Shown here one piece after another: positions 44,242 to 55,500 of a stretch of 64,000 nt of DNA. The notes beneath the pieces are model-generated. The model was not told where the DNA came from and ran no database searches. It saw nothing but the letters and a program-made list of their open reading frames with translations. The stretch comes from Guillardia theta CCMP2712 (Eukaryota; Cryptophyceae; Pyrenomonadales; Geminigeraceae): NCBI RefSeq assembly GCF_000315625.1, contig NW_005434632.1, positions 157,901-221,900 on the forward strand, given 5' to 3'. A program made the translations under genes and the position numbers. Numbering within the stretch: position 1 is the stretch's first letter; every line of letters starts with the position of its first letter.

Positions 44242-44894
44242 GAGAAGACTTCAAGTCATCTGCCTTCAGAGGCGTTAACACAACATCTGAGGTGCAGCGA
44301 GTGCAGCACAACGACGATTAAGGTGAGGATTGCTTCATGCCGCCTTCACTGGGCAGCCGTAGAATCAAGCCCTGCATCCCAGCTCAGATGTCGCTGTGTT
44401 CAGCCCGGTTCGACTTGAAAGCATCTGCACGATCTCTTGTCCTTCTCCGTCGTTTGGCTTCTTTCACATTCTTATTCCCTCTTATTTCTCATCATCTCCT
44501 TCTCGTCTAACACGTTTACAATTCCCCATCATTATCAAATTACATCCAGACCCTTACCTGTACGACTACATCTCTGAGCTTGTTTACCTTCTGTGTTCAT
44601 TTTACGTCCCTTTTTATAATCGTATCTCTTCTGCAACGCCTGCTTCCTTTCCCCGCTCTTTCGCGTCGAGCAACAACAGCACTCCCTTCGTCTAGACCTC
44701 CTCCTCTACCATCTCCTTCTCCTCACTCTCCTTCCCCGTCACTTTTTATTGACTTCTCCTGCCATGTTACTTGTCATCCCTTTCATCACCGCGTCTTTCC
44801 CTTCCTCTCCTTCATTGTATCCCTCCCGTCAACCCCATTTCTGTTCCTCCCCACTAGTCGTTCCAGCATCGACTCTTCCCGACTCCGTCTTCTG
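44242..44894. other. no gene seen
   Basis: Pyrimidine-rich sequence on + (many TCTCC and CTTCC words) upstream of the PDZ gene. No supported coding frame is present. Confidence 0.3.
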
Positions 44895-45260
44895 ACCACC
44901 CCCTAGTTCGGTACTACCCCACCAGCATTTCATTGATTTCATTAGACTACCCGTCTATCTATCTTTGTTATAACCCGTACTTTTTCCGCCGTTGGCCAAT
45001 GGCAACTATGTGGGATAACCCCACCCCCTGTTTTTCAATCCGCATTGTGCCCAGCAGGTCGGATCTTCTGAACCTATAGAGCATTTGATGTCGCTGAATT
45101 GTTGCTATATAATCAATGAGGCGAGCTTGAATTGTTTTTTTTTTAGTAGGGAGCTCAGTATTGGGATATGGTGGGGTGGGGTTCGGAACATAATAGAAAA
45201 GGGTGGGTGATCAGCAGTATGAAGATGGGTAGGGGGTCTACATGCAGGGGTAGGGTGGCG
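44895..45260. repeat. TACCC tract switching to GGGTA tract
   Basis: C-rich on + (GGTACTACCCCACC, ACCCCACCCCC) at 44895-45035, then G-rich (GGTGGGGTGGGG, GATGGGTAGGGGGTC) at 45168-45260. It stands between the divergent PDZ (-) and channel (+) genes, so each has the G-rich form upstream on its sense strand. Confidence 0.6.
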
Positions 45261-45770
45261 AAAGTTGTTTCACTTGACAGCTTTGACCCGTGCCACAGTC
45301 ACCCAAGTTGGAATGGCAGAAGTTGACTGCAATGGCGGGAGAAAGAGGAGAGGAGGGGGAGGGGAACTAGCAGTTCGCATGCATGCATTGCTGTGTAGCT
45401 GCGTTGTGTTGCAAGACGAAGTGGAATAGCCTTTCAGCATGATTCTCTCACCGTCTATGCGAAGAATATTTTTTTTAAACATGCATGCGCTGCTCGCACT
45501 GCCCGTGGTGCACCCTCGTGCAGATGTTGGTCATGATATGCACGACTCCATCATTTTGCCTAGATGGATGGGTCCTCTCGTTTCTTGAATGACGGTCCGA
45601 GTGTTTTGCTCCAGGGGCTGGTCCTTTCTTGCGTGATTTATATGGACATTTCTTCGAGACTCTGACGTTGGAAGCAGGTCACTTCCTAGCCCGGGTGGAA
45701 TGTATCTCCTCTCCCACACATGACGAGGAGCTGAGATCCATTGCTCTGAAGACATATCCAAGTCTTGGTC
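45261..45770. other. upstream region of the channel gene
   Basis: 510 bases before the channel ATG. An additional 5' exon cannot be excluded. No promoter motif could be assigned. Confidence 0.3.
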
Positions 45771-48700
45771 ATGGTTGCAAGCAGGAATCGGGGACAGAGC
45801 CTCCGTAGCATCAAGAAGACCGTGAGGGGCACGTGGTATGAGGGTGTGTGGGCCGTCTGGATCTTTTTTGTCTGCGCGTTCATCGCCTTCAACGATGTCG
45901 TCTCGTTCTGGCCCACCCAACGGAACTGGAGCTCCAACGGGATGGAGACCTTGTTGGACATATCATGCATCCTGTTCGCCTTGGAAAGTCTGCTTCACAT
46001 GTTGCTGTTCGGGTTGTTCAAGAGGAAGAAAGGAGTGTCTGCAAACAGCAAGGAAGACCCCAAACCTGAAGATGGCAATCATAGTGCGGTGGAGGAAGGA
46101 GAGCCAGAGGTGCAGGAGGAGGTGGATCCAAGGACTCTGTTGAGCAACGAGGAGCTGCAGGGTATCAAAGACATGTTTCGATTGTTTGACACTGACAACA
46201 ATGACACCATGGATGAGTTCGAGCTGCGAGTTGCAATGAGAGGCCTGGGATATGGAACAAGCAGCGAACAGGCCCACAGGCTGTTCATGGCGCTCGACAA
46301 GGACCACTCAGGCTGCATCGAGTCTAGTGAGTTCGAGAAAATGATTGCAGAGAGGATGCTGGAAGAGCAAAATGACGATGGCTACTTCGACTTGCACTGG
46401 AACAAGATTTACTTCTTGATCACTCTCGTTGGAATCATCCTCCTGCCATTGCGCAGTATGAACGTCTTCAGAGCAGTTGGATGGGGCAAAGTTGTGGAGC
46501 TGACAAGATTCATCAGATTAATCCGATGGGTTCAGGTCATCCCAGGGACATGCGATGTGATCATTTGCATCCCCAACTCCCTCAAAGCGCTCTTCAACCT
46601 CTTCAACTTGTGGTTCTTCTTCATGATCATCGCTGCCATCCTTGGGACATCCCTGTTCGGTGACGGGCAACTCCATGGCAGGTGCGTCGTCACTCAGACG
46701 AACAAGTTTGCCATGAGGTGGAACGCCTCGATTTGGAACAAAGCCAGCACAGTTGGAGAGCTGCAGTCTCCTGAGCGACACTGCGGCTCCAATCTAGACT
46801 GTGGAGATGGATTTGAATGCTCCTGTCTACCCCCCCGGAACAACTTGAACGACAGGAGCTTCCTCCAGGGAAGGCCTGGTTGCGAGAGGATAGAGCGTGG
46901 CCTGTATGGACAGACTAATCAGGGCACTCCGACTGACATGTACTATGGCTTCTTAGGATACAGCAACTTTGCGCAGGCACTGTTTACAAATTTGATCGTG
47001 TCAACACTGAGCCAGTGGACTTACATCATGGATGGGATTTTGGAAGCGTACGGGAGTGGTTGGTGTGTCTACTTCATGGTCATTGTTATCGTGATTCGTT
47101 TCTGGCTGCTCAATCTGTCCACTGCTATCGTCACAACGGTCTACTACAAGGTCCGAGACAGGAGGAGGCAGATCGTCTGGGACGATGCCATGGCCAAGGC
47201 TGAGAGCGCTCTTCTGTCCCAGCTACAGATGGAGGACGAGCATCAGCTTGACAAGGAGATCTCTGTTAGAGAGAGGGCAAAGCATTTGATCTTAGGCAGT
47301 CTGGGGGCTCTGGACGAACTTTCTCCTCGCGAGCTCGGGCAGAGGATCAAACAGGCGTTCGTCGCGTTTGACTCGGATGGCTCAGGATCGATCACTGCTG
47401 ACGAATTATCCAGCGCCCTTCTGAAGCTAGGACTGGAACTGTCGGAGCTTGAAGTTCAGGAAATCACAATGCAAGCCGATACAGACGGAGACGGCATCAT
47501 CCGGTACGACGAGTTCGAAGACATGGTGAAGATGATGTTGTCCAAGACGAGGGTTGAGGCGCTACATGATGAAGATATCATTCCGATCGAGGAGGAGAAG
47601 GTCAAGTTTCTGTGGATCTTCAGCATCAATCCGATCTACAGCAAGCGCAACACGAAGCCCCTTTCTAAGACGTCTCTCTTCTTTGCCAAGTTGATGTCTG
47701 CCCCGCACGTGGTGGACGAGTGTGGTGAGCGAGTGCCGGGCGACGTCATCGTGGAGGCCAGGAAGCGCAACATCGACATAAGGTGGGGGCCAGGGCCCAT
47801 GGAGTGGAGCCTGGTGGCGCGAACGGGGGGAGCAAGTATCGGACTCAAGTCGAGAAAGCATGATGAAGGGGGCGATGACCCTTCTCGGAATCTGTCGAGG
47901 CATCGGGTGAAGGAAATGTTTCCTTCTTCCGCGGTGATCCCTGGAGGAGAGGGAGTGTCGGAGGACGAGAGCAGGGACGACATCCGGCAGATGATCAAGC
48001 AGTTTGACATCCAGGGCAAGAATGACTCGGAGCGGAATCAGGTTGTTTCGCCTAATGCACTGCCTTACTCAGACATCGTCATCTTCATATGCATTGTGAC
48101 CAATACTCTGATCATGACGATGAGTCACTACGACGGAGTTGTCAACATGAATTGCAACAATCCTTCTTACTGCCCCGACAATGTTGAGATTATGTCTCCT
48201 CCTTGGTTCTTTGCTCTCAACGTCATTCAGATCACATTCAATATTGTGTTCACCATCGAAGCCGTGTCAAAGATGCTAGCTCTGGGCAGTTTCTATCGTT
48301 ACATCGTCAGGCCAATCAATCAGTTCGACTTCCTTCTTGTAGTCATCGCAGACTTTCTGATGTTCCTGAGCGTCTTCGGCATTGACTTTCCAAACATTTC
48401 TTTCTTTCGAGCTCTTCGATTGCTACGAGCTTTCCGTATGGTCGTCACTTTCCATCGGCTCCGCCTCTTGTTCAACAGAGCTTCAAGTGCCTTTCAGGGC
48501 ACCCTCCACGTCTCTTTCGTAATGATCCTGTTCCTCTTCATTCTCTGCTTGTTCGGTATGCAGATCTTCATGTGCCCAGTGAAGGAGGACTGCGGAGAAG
48601 ACGACTGCCCCTACTATAAGAATTCATGCCTCGACCACTACAACTGCCCGTTCTACCTCACCTGCTCCTTTGGCCGGAGGTACAATTTCAACACCTTCTG

Positions 48701-51632
48701 GAACGGCATCATTGTACTGTTCTCAGTTACAACAGGGGAGGACTGGAGCGATACGATGCTGGCAGGGATGCGAAGCCTCACCACGGGGTTTATGAAAGAG
48801 TACCTTTCCATAATGTACTTCATCATTTCCTACATCATCCTCAATCTCCTTATCTCCAACTACTACATCTCCGTCATACTCGACAGCTTCAACACTCCTG
48901 AGGAGGACAAGGTATCGTTGCAAGCCCTGAGCTTCCGCAAGATCAACGTGCAAGCGCTGAAAGACAAGTACTTCAAGAAGGCTGGAAACTTTGCAAACCG
49001 GGAGCTGGAGCATGACGACCATGACGTAGAAGTCAAAAACAGCAACAGCAGAGACATTCTTGAGCTGATCACCAGAGATAAAGAAGACCAAAACGTCGAG
49101 CAAGTCAGCGACGTGACAATCTTTGGCATCTTTGCTCCTGCAACCCCCAACGAAGAGAACCCTGATGCGCCGAAGAACGTGAGAGGGCTGGTTAGGGACT
49201 TCCTGAACAATCTCTGGTTCCAGCGTCTCATCCTTGCTGCCATCATGGTCTCCTGCGTTGTCCTTACTCTCGACTCCCCCGTCCCCGAGTACTCCCTCAT
49301 CAACAGCACCGCCTCCAAACGGCTCAGCCTAGGAGCCTTCGTCGTATTCCTCATAGAGATGGTTCTCAAGATGCTCGACCATGGGATATACTGGGAGCAC
49401 CCCGAGGCATACTTCCGTACCAGCTGGAACATCCTTGACTTCATCGTCGTCGTGGCTTCAGTCCTTGACCTGGCTGGCTTGTCTGGTCTCACCGCCCTCC
49501 GCGTCATCCGCGTTCTCCGACCTCTTCGCCTCCTCAACCGTGTCAAGCATCTCCAGTTCTTGATGAGCGTTCTCTACAAGTCACTGCAGGACTTCGGGAG
49601 CATCATGATCGTCTTCGCCTTTCTCTGCATCGTCTCTGCCATCTTCATGCAGACCATGTTCGCGGGCGAGACTTACATGTGCAGCGACAACGACAACGGC
49701 CATCGTGTGAACTTCCTCTCTGTCAATTGCAACCCCAACACATCTGCAGGCTGTGACGAGGTGACCAAACATCTCACATCTCCAGCGATCATCAAGAGAA
49801 TGGATTGTGCTGGAACATTCCTGGCGGGCAGGCGAGGCGACCTCTACTTCGGCTTCAAAGGTGACAACACAGAGTTTCTCATGCCCAGGGCATGGCACCT
49901 TGGCCACCACAACTATGACGACTTCTTTTCTACTATCCACACTATCTTTCAGATTTGGACCCTCGATCACTGGCCAGAGATCGCATTCCAGTCTATTGAT
50001 GCCAAGGGCATTGGGTATCAGCCTGTCTATAATTATCAGCCGGGCTTCTTTGTCTTTTTTTGGATCTTCATCATCATCTCTCGATTCTTCATCACTCCTC
50101 TGATCATTGGAGTACTTCTTGACAACATAGGGCAAGTTGGCGGAACCTCTATCTTCACAACCTTGCAGAAGAACTGGAGGCGCTTTGAGGTCAAGCTCTC
50201 AAATCTCAAACCGTTCGTGATGGTTACTCTTCCCAAGAATCCTTTGCAGCGTCGGATTTGGCTGTTTGTTGAGCGGCCAGCTTTCCAGCATTTCTTCATG
50301 ATCATCATCATCTTGAACACATTACTCATGGCTTCCGACAGCTACAACCCAAACAGCTCGTGGTCAGACTTTGCATACGCCATGAACATAGTGTTCATCT
50401 TCTTGTATGTGATTGAGATGGGATTGAAGCTCTTTGCTCAGCGAATTCATTTCTTCTCAAGCTCCTGGAACAACTTTGACCTTCTGGTGACATCAGTGAG
50501 TCTTATCGAGATCTTCTTGACTTTGAATGGTGGAAGCCGCTCGTCCATGCAGTCTCTTCGCGTTGTTCGTCTCTTCAGAATCTTCAGAACGTTTCGTATC
50601 GTCAGACGACTCCCTTCCTTGCACATTATGCTGCTGTCCTTGACAAGCTCTGCCGCCCCTGTCGCAGCCACTTTCTCCCTCCTAGTCATCTTCGCCTTCA
50701 TCTTTGCGGTCATCGGCTCGCAATTCTTTGCTGGGCTCAAGTTCGGGCACGGGATGACGACATACTCCAACCTCAACGACGTCGCTCATGCAATGCTGCT
50801 GCTGTTTGAGGTCTCCACAGGTCAGAGGCTGGAAACTGCGATCTGGGATGCCTCCATCGAGGCCCCGCAGTGCACTCAGTGCACGGCATGCTACTATTCC
50901 ACCGTCAAGAAAGCCTTCGTCGACTTCTCTGACTGTGGGAACAGGGGCGGGGCGATCATCTTCTTCGACCTGTACTACCTGGGAGTGTGCTTCCTGATGC
51001 AGCTCTTCGTCTCTGTGATCCTCGACTGCTACCTGGCGTTCGTGGCAGAGCTTGAGTTCGTACTCAACGATAACCACCTCGAGAACTTCCAGGACAAGTG
51101 GAAGGAGATTGATCCTGCCGGGACGGGGAAGGCAAGCGTGTGGAAGTTGCGACAGCTCCTGGAGCGCCTGCACATCGAGGGAAACCCAATGGGATCGTGC
51201 GGGCTGGTCGACGAGGTGAAGCATCGAGCGATCAGGCTGGAGATTCTTGAAGGATGCGACGATCACGTCATGATCTTCGACCGGGTCGCTCGCGTGCTCG
51301 CGCTGGACGTGGCTGGCTCAAGGGCTCTTCCCTACGAAGAGATGCTCAGCTACCAGAGCTCCCGTGCCTTCTTCGCGCAAGCAGCTATGTTGAGCCATGT
51401 GGCCCAGAGCTTCTGCAGGAGGAAACTGAATCGAGATGTCACGATGAACAGGATCTCGAAGGAGCTATTGACGGATGAAGAAGGGTTACAAGGCATGGAG
51501 GATATTTCAAAGTGGGTCTACAAGTGGGAAGAAAGGAAGACGAGCTCTGTACCATCTCCAAACGTCCTGCTCTTCAGGGAAACTCAGCACGACGATCGCA
51601 GCTCTGTGCTGGTGTGCTGCTCTCTTCCATGA
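45771..51632 (+). CDS. four-domain voltage-gated cation channel with two EF-hand pairs
   Basis: A single uninterrupted frame of 1953 residues from the ATG at 45771. Four repeats of six membrane helices are visible, with voltage-sensor S4 helices in repeats II (RALRLLRAFRMV), III (ALRVIRVLRPLRLL) and IV (RVVRLFRIFRTFRIVRR); the repeat I S4 is weak (LTRFIRLIRW). EF-hand loops lie at residues 140-151 and 176-187, between S2 and S3 of repeat I, and at 534-545 and 570-581 in the I-II linker. Pore filter positions read TLSQW (Ser414), TGEDW (Glu990), TLDHW (Asp1399) and TGQRL (Gln1685), so the set is S/E/D/Q, unlike Cav (EEEE), Nav (DEKA) or NALCN (EEKE). The C-terminal tail has the Cav-like helix pair NHLENFQDKW and IDPAGTG. 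It probably conducts Ca2+ or Na+ across the plasma or flagellar membrane under voltage and Ca2+ control. The lack of introns is unusual here. Confidence 0.92.
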   Translation: MVASRNRGQSLRSIKKTVRGTWYEGVWAVWIFFVCAFIAFNDVVSFWPTQRNWSSNGMETLLDISCILFALESLLHMLLFGLFKRKKGVSANSKEDPKPEDGNHSAVEEGEPEVQEEVDPRTLLSNEELQGIKDMFRLFDTDNNDTMDEFELRVAMRGLGYGTSSEQAHRLFMALDKDHSGCIESSEFEKMIAERMLEEQNDDGYFDLHWNKIYFLITLVGIILLPLRSMNVFRAVGWGKVVELTRFIRLIRWVQVIPGTCDVIICIPNSLKALFNLFNLWFFFMIIAAILGTSLFGDGQLHGRCVVTQTNKFAMRWNASIWNKASTVGELQSPERHCGSNLDCGDGFECSCLPPRNNLNDRSFLQGRPGCERIERGLYGQTNQGTPTDMYYGFLGYSNFAQALFTNLIVSTLSQWTYIMDGILEAYGSGWCVYFMVIVIVIRFWLLNLSTAIVTTVYYKVRDRRRQIVWDDAMAKAESALLSQLQMEDEHQLDKEISVRERAKHLILGSLGALDELSPRELGQRIKQAFVAFDSDGSGSITADELSSALLKLGLELSELEVQEITMQADTDGDGIIRYDEFEDMVKMMLSKTRVEALHDEDIIPIEEEKVKFLWIFSINPIYSKRNTKPLSKTSLFFAKLMSAPHVVDECGERVPGDVIVEARKRNIDIRWGPGPMEWSLVARTGGASIGLKSRKHDEGGDDPSRNLSRHRVKEMFPSSAVIPGGEGVSEDESRDDIRQMIKQFDIQGKNDSERNQVVSPNALPYSDIVIFICIVTNTLIMTMSHYDGVVNMNCNNPSYCPDNVEIMSPPWFFALNVIQITFNIVFTIEAVSKMLALGSFYRYIVRPINQFDFLLVVIADFLMFLSVFGIDFPNISFFRALRLLRAFRMVVTFHRLRLLFNRASSAFQGTLHVSFVMILFLFILCLFGMQIFMCPVKEDCGEDDCPYYKNSCLDHYNCPFYLTCSFGRRYNFNTFWNGIIVLFSVTTGEDWSDTMLAGMRSLTTGFMKEYLSIMYFIISYIILNLLISNYYISVILDSFNTPEEDKVSLQALSFRKINVQALKDKYFKKAGNFANRELEHDDHDVEVKNSNSRDILELITRDKEDQNVEQVSDVTIFGIFAPATPNEENPDAPKNVRGLVRDFLNNLWFQRLILAAIMVSCVVLTLDSPVPEYSLINSTASKRLSLGAFVVFLIEMVLKMLDHGIYWEHPEAYFRTSWNILDFIVVVASVLDLAGLSGLTALRVIRVLRPLRLLNRVKHLQFLMSVLYKSLQDFGSIMIVFAFLCIVSAIFMQTMFAGETYMCSDNDNGHRVNFLSVNCNPNTSAGCDEVTKHLTSPAIIKRMDCAGTFLAGRRGDLYFGFKGDNTEFLMPRAWHLGHHNYDDFFSTIHTIFQIWTLDHWPEIAFQSIDAKGIGYQPVYNYQPGFFVFFWIFIIISRFFITPLIIGVLLDNIGQVGGTSIFTTLQKNWRRFEVKLSNLKPFVMVTLPKNPLQRRIWLFVERPAFQHFFMIIIILNTLLMASDSYNPNSSWSDFAYAMNIVFIFLYVIEMGLKLFAQRIHFFSSSWNNFDLLVTSVSLIEIFLTLNGGSRSSMQSLRVVRLFRIFRTFRIVRRLPSLHIMLLSLTSSAAPVAATFSLLVIFAFIFAVIGSQFFAGLKFGHGMTTYSNLNDVAHAMLLLFEVSTGQRLETAIWDASIEAPQCTQCTACYYSTVKKAFVDFSDCGNRGGAIIFFDLYYLGVCFLMQLFVSVILDCYLAFVAELEFVLNDNHLENFQDKWKEIDPAGTGKASVWKLRQLLERLHIEGNPMGSCGLVDEVKHRAIRLEILEGCDDHVMIFDRVARVLALDVAGSRALPYEEMLSYQSSRAFFAQAAMLSHVAQSFCRRKLNRDVTMNRISKELLTDEEGLQGMEDISKWVYKWEERKTSSVPSPNVLLFRETQHDDRSSVLVCCSLP

Positions 51633-52540
51633 TCACATGAGACTGACACTTGTCTCAGCTTGACTGTGACCGAAAGATCATCATCAAGATCATTCCTACA
51701 GAGGTGATCTCTTGCTTCCAAACGCTTATATTTCAGCACACGTTCATGAGACTCACAAACTTGTTTGCAGAAAGTTTTGCTTCCTTTTGATGAAATCTCG
51801 CAAGTGGTCAAGAATGGTGTGACTTGTTTCTCTTTGCGAGTCGCTCTTACACGTGAGGGCAGAGTTTGTCAAAACAGATTCAATCACATCTCGTTTTTTA
51901 TCCGATCCGAATGCAAAGGATAATCATCGTATCAGGTATACGCTGAGAGAGCGAATTGTCCCTTCTGACCGCATTCTCAGCCTTCTTTGTCGTGATGGAA
52001 ATATGTTGAACCTCAACTTCAACGATGTACATGAAGGCCAAATGGTGTTTCCCTCTTGTCTTTCCTGTCTCTTGACTGATAGGCTGCAGTTCGAGAATGT
52101 TATGTCAGAGATCATATTTCAGCACCAACAGACGCCAAGGCGGCTAGAGAACGTGATGATTGCAACGTGAGATCGAAGGCATTGCTGATGTTTGAACCCT
52201 TCTAGGGGTTTTCAATTCAACCATCACCAACAAACGAAAGTGGTAAACATGAACACACTCCTTGAATGTTTATGAGCCTGATGAAACGACAACAGACAGG
52301 GACGAAGAATTTGCAGACGTAACAGACAAGGTTTTTAGCTGTTTTTTTTGCGCCCAAACAACCTCTGCTCTTATTTGTTCTGACACTTTTGTGGTTCAGC
52401 TCTGGGCTCGGCACCTTGCAAGTCTTTCTCTCATGGAATCCATCTACAAGCTTGACTGCAAGCTCAAGATGGAATAAAGTATGAAAACTACCCGCATCTC
52501 ACTGTCAATATGTTTATTTGGTCGCTCTTTCAAAACTCGA
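51633..52540. other. convergent intergenic region, no gene seen
   Basis: About 900 bases between the channel stop and the stop of the fibronectin-III/LysM gene. A 105-residue + frame at 51853-52170 lacks an ATG at its beginning and shows no motif. Confidence 0.35.
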
Positions 52541-55500
52541 TCATGTCACATGTGCATCGTAGACACAAGTGTTTGGAACAACACAAAGAAGTTGATTCAC
52601 CATAAGTACGGCACTGCAAACCATCAACATTAGATCAACTTCTAGCGACAACGCTACAGACCTGCTGTTCGATGCTATCACATCCGGATTCCACTCTAAA
52701 ATCAGTTCGACAGAAGTCCCGAAGCGACGAGAGATTGTCCACAAGTCATCGTTGTCCTGTAAGCAGGTCAGCTCTATACAGAGGTAATGTCGTCAACGCC
52801 ATCAGCAGTCATATGAAATATCGTTGACAGCAATACTAACTGCTTCTCCGTACCTGTACGGTATATGTCGGGCCCACTGTAACGACTTGTCCTGACAAAA
52901 CAACATCTGGATCTTGAAGGAAGTGATTTCCGCTCCAGATTTCTCTCCAGTTTGCAACCCAACTCTTCGCAAGGTCCTGGCGTCATGCTGTCAGGTATGC
53001 GAGTTGAGAAGGAGATGAAAGGACCTGAAGTGAGTTGTCGCTTTGGATACATACTTTACATCTGAAACAAGTCGATCAGTCTGCATTCCAAGTTCGAATA
53101 TCCCAATACCTCTCCACATTTATCTTGATACAGAAGTGCTGGTTTTCTAGTTGGCCATAAGAGAAGTTGTAGCTCGCGTCAAAGGCAATGAAGCAGATAT
53201 CATAGTCGAACCCCTCCTGCAAATAAATATTATCTCATATCATTTTCATCTTTCATTCGTACCTGTCCCCTGATAGGCGTCCACAGCAGCGATGAGTTGG
53301 CTGGATTCCCAAGAGTCCCTTCGAGGGTTGCCCCGACCGGAAGCCTTGAACGCTTCTGTTGTATCGTTTAGAGTTGAAGGAAAGATGTGGCAAGAACTTG
53401 TACCTCGTGATATAGGAACGAAGAGATGATGGTAAAGAACGGCTCGACCGCTACCAAGTATCCGTTTGCGCTGGCCTCGCTAAGTGACTTGAAGGAGGAG
53501 GACCGGTCTTCGGCCATCACAGTCAGTGCAAACGAACAGCCGACGTGCGCCTGCAAGGAGTCAGCGAGCGGAGGAGGAGAGACGAAGGCCAGAAGAGCCT
53601 AACCAAGTAGACGGAGCCATTCGGAGGAGACGTCAACTTGGGCTCTGGTCGTAGGACCACAACCTCGAAGCACCTTATTGCTGTCGTCAGGTTGCTCGAC
53701 CCCTTCCCTCTCACGCAGGTGCTGTAGTTTGATCCGGCCTGCGACGGCAAGGGAACTACCTGCATGACACCGGAGACTGTCGTTCCTCTAACGTAAACTC
53801 CCTTCTCTAGGAATTGGCCCGACGAGATGGCCCCGAACTTGACGCCAAGAGGAGCCTCAATCACAGTACTGAATGAGATGATGTCACAGGACGGCAGCCC
53901 GCAGACATCAGGGTCTTCAGCTTCTAAGGGCAGGTAGGAAGCCTTGCCTACCCAGGCCTCAAGGACCGTCCCGTCGGCTGTACTTGTACTCGTCCAGGCC
54001 GGAGCATGTCCGATCGTGAGAGAGGAAGAGGCAGGGACGCCGGCGAAATCTCCTCCACCAGCACTGGAGCTCTGAGCGATAACCGTTGACACCCGGTAGG
54101 TCAAGTTTTGACCCTGCAGAGCGTCGAACTCGAGAGGAAGGAGCCGGTGGGTGAAGTTGGCAGTCTGACTGTAGCCTATGACTGCAAAGGAAGACATGTT
54201 GGCATGCGTCCATGAGATGACGAAGTTCTTGATGTAGGTGGCGTTGAACGAGCCGTTGGTAGGCAGAAGTGGAGGCGTCCACAGCAACAGCAGCTCAGCG
54301 TTCCCCACTACCTGTGCATGGAGATGTGTGGGAGGAGGAGCAGGTGGGAGGATCCGGAGGGGGACCGAGGTAGTAGACCCGTTGCCTCCGAGGTTGAAGG
54401 GAGTGACTGAGATCGAGTACTGGCCAGCTGAGACGAGGGCAACACTGACAGTGAGTGTCTGTAGTACGAGACCTTGGTTTGATGCCGTGATAGTCGTCGA
54501 TGTGTTTGCTCCCACCAGGCTGATCAGAAACCCGGAGATGTTCATCCTTGCATCGTAAAGCCTCCATGCAACAACAGCTTCCGTGTAGTTCACGCTCTCA
54601 ACCCAGACGCTCGCGACTTCAACCGGCTTGTCAACCGGTTTGACCGTCACGACGTTGCTACCTCGCGACTCATATGCAAAGGTGTGGAGGTTGCGAGTGT
54701 AGACCTTGACTTGATAGAAGAGAGAAGAGTTGAGGCCGTTGAGGCGGTAAGAACTTGTTCTAGTAGACGCGACCAGATGGAAACTAGGATCTGTGACAAT
54801 CTTGGCGTACACCTGGTACGACATGCTGACGTCAGCACTAGTCTGCCATCGGATCGTGAAAGAAGAGTTGTCACTGGTCGCAGGGGAGATCTCAGTCTGT
54901 AGCGGTTGGAACTGAGGGGCCACATTCAACCTCAGGTCGCTGCTGAGAAGAGGTGCCAAAAGAGCACCGTAATAGACGCATTCAGTATTGGCCAGTGGAC
55001 AGTACAGATTCCTTGCCTCAACAAAGAAAGTGAAGTTCGTTCCGAAACTAACGTACTGACTTGCTATCCTTGTAACCAAAGCTGTTTGTGTTCCAGGAAG
55101 GTACTCTACCCCCAGATTGACTGCCTGCCAGGTTGTTCCCGATTGTGCGAATATCTTATAGTAGAATTGCCCTGATTGTCCAGCAAACAGGCTGGAGGGA
55201 GAAGCCCATGAAAGCACAACGGCAGCGTAAGCCGAATCCTTGTTGCCTACGTAAGCGACAGATGTCACGTTGACAGTCCGACAACTGACATCTGATATCA
55301 CACACTCTCCGACTCTCGTCTCAGCCAGGACTGCAACTCCTGCATCGAAGCCCATCGAGTTGTTGTTCTTGACTTTGACCACGTACCTGTAGATTAGGTT
55401 GGAAGTCAACCCAGAGTCGGTGTAGGAACATTCTGCCGATGGAGTCTGCAAGCAGGCAGGGGTATGGCTGACGGTGAACTCGTTTGACGCTGAACCGTCG

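Noticed and set aside
51853-52170. 105-residue + frame after the channel
   Set aside because: No ATG at its beginning, no motif, and it lies in the convergent 3' region of two genes.
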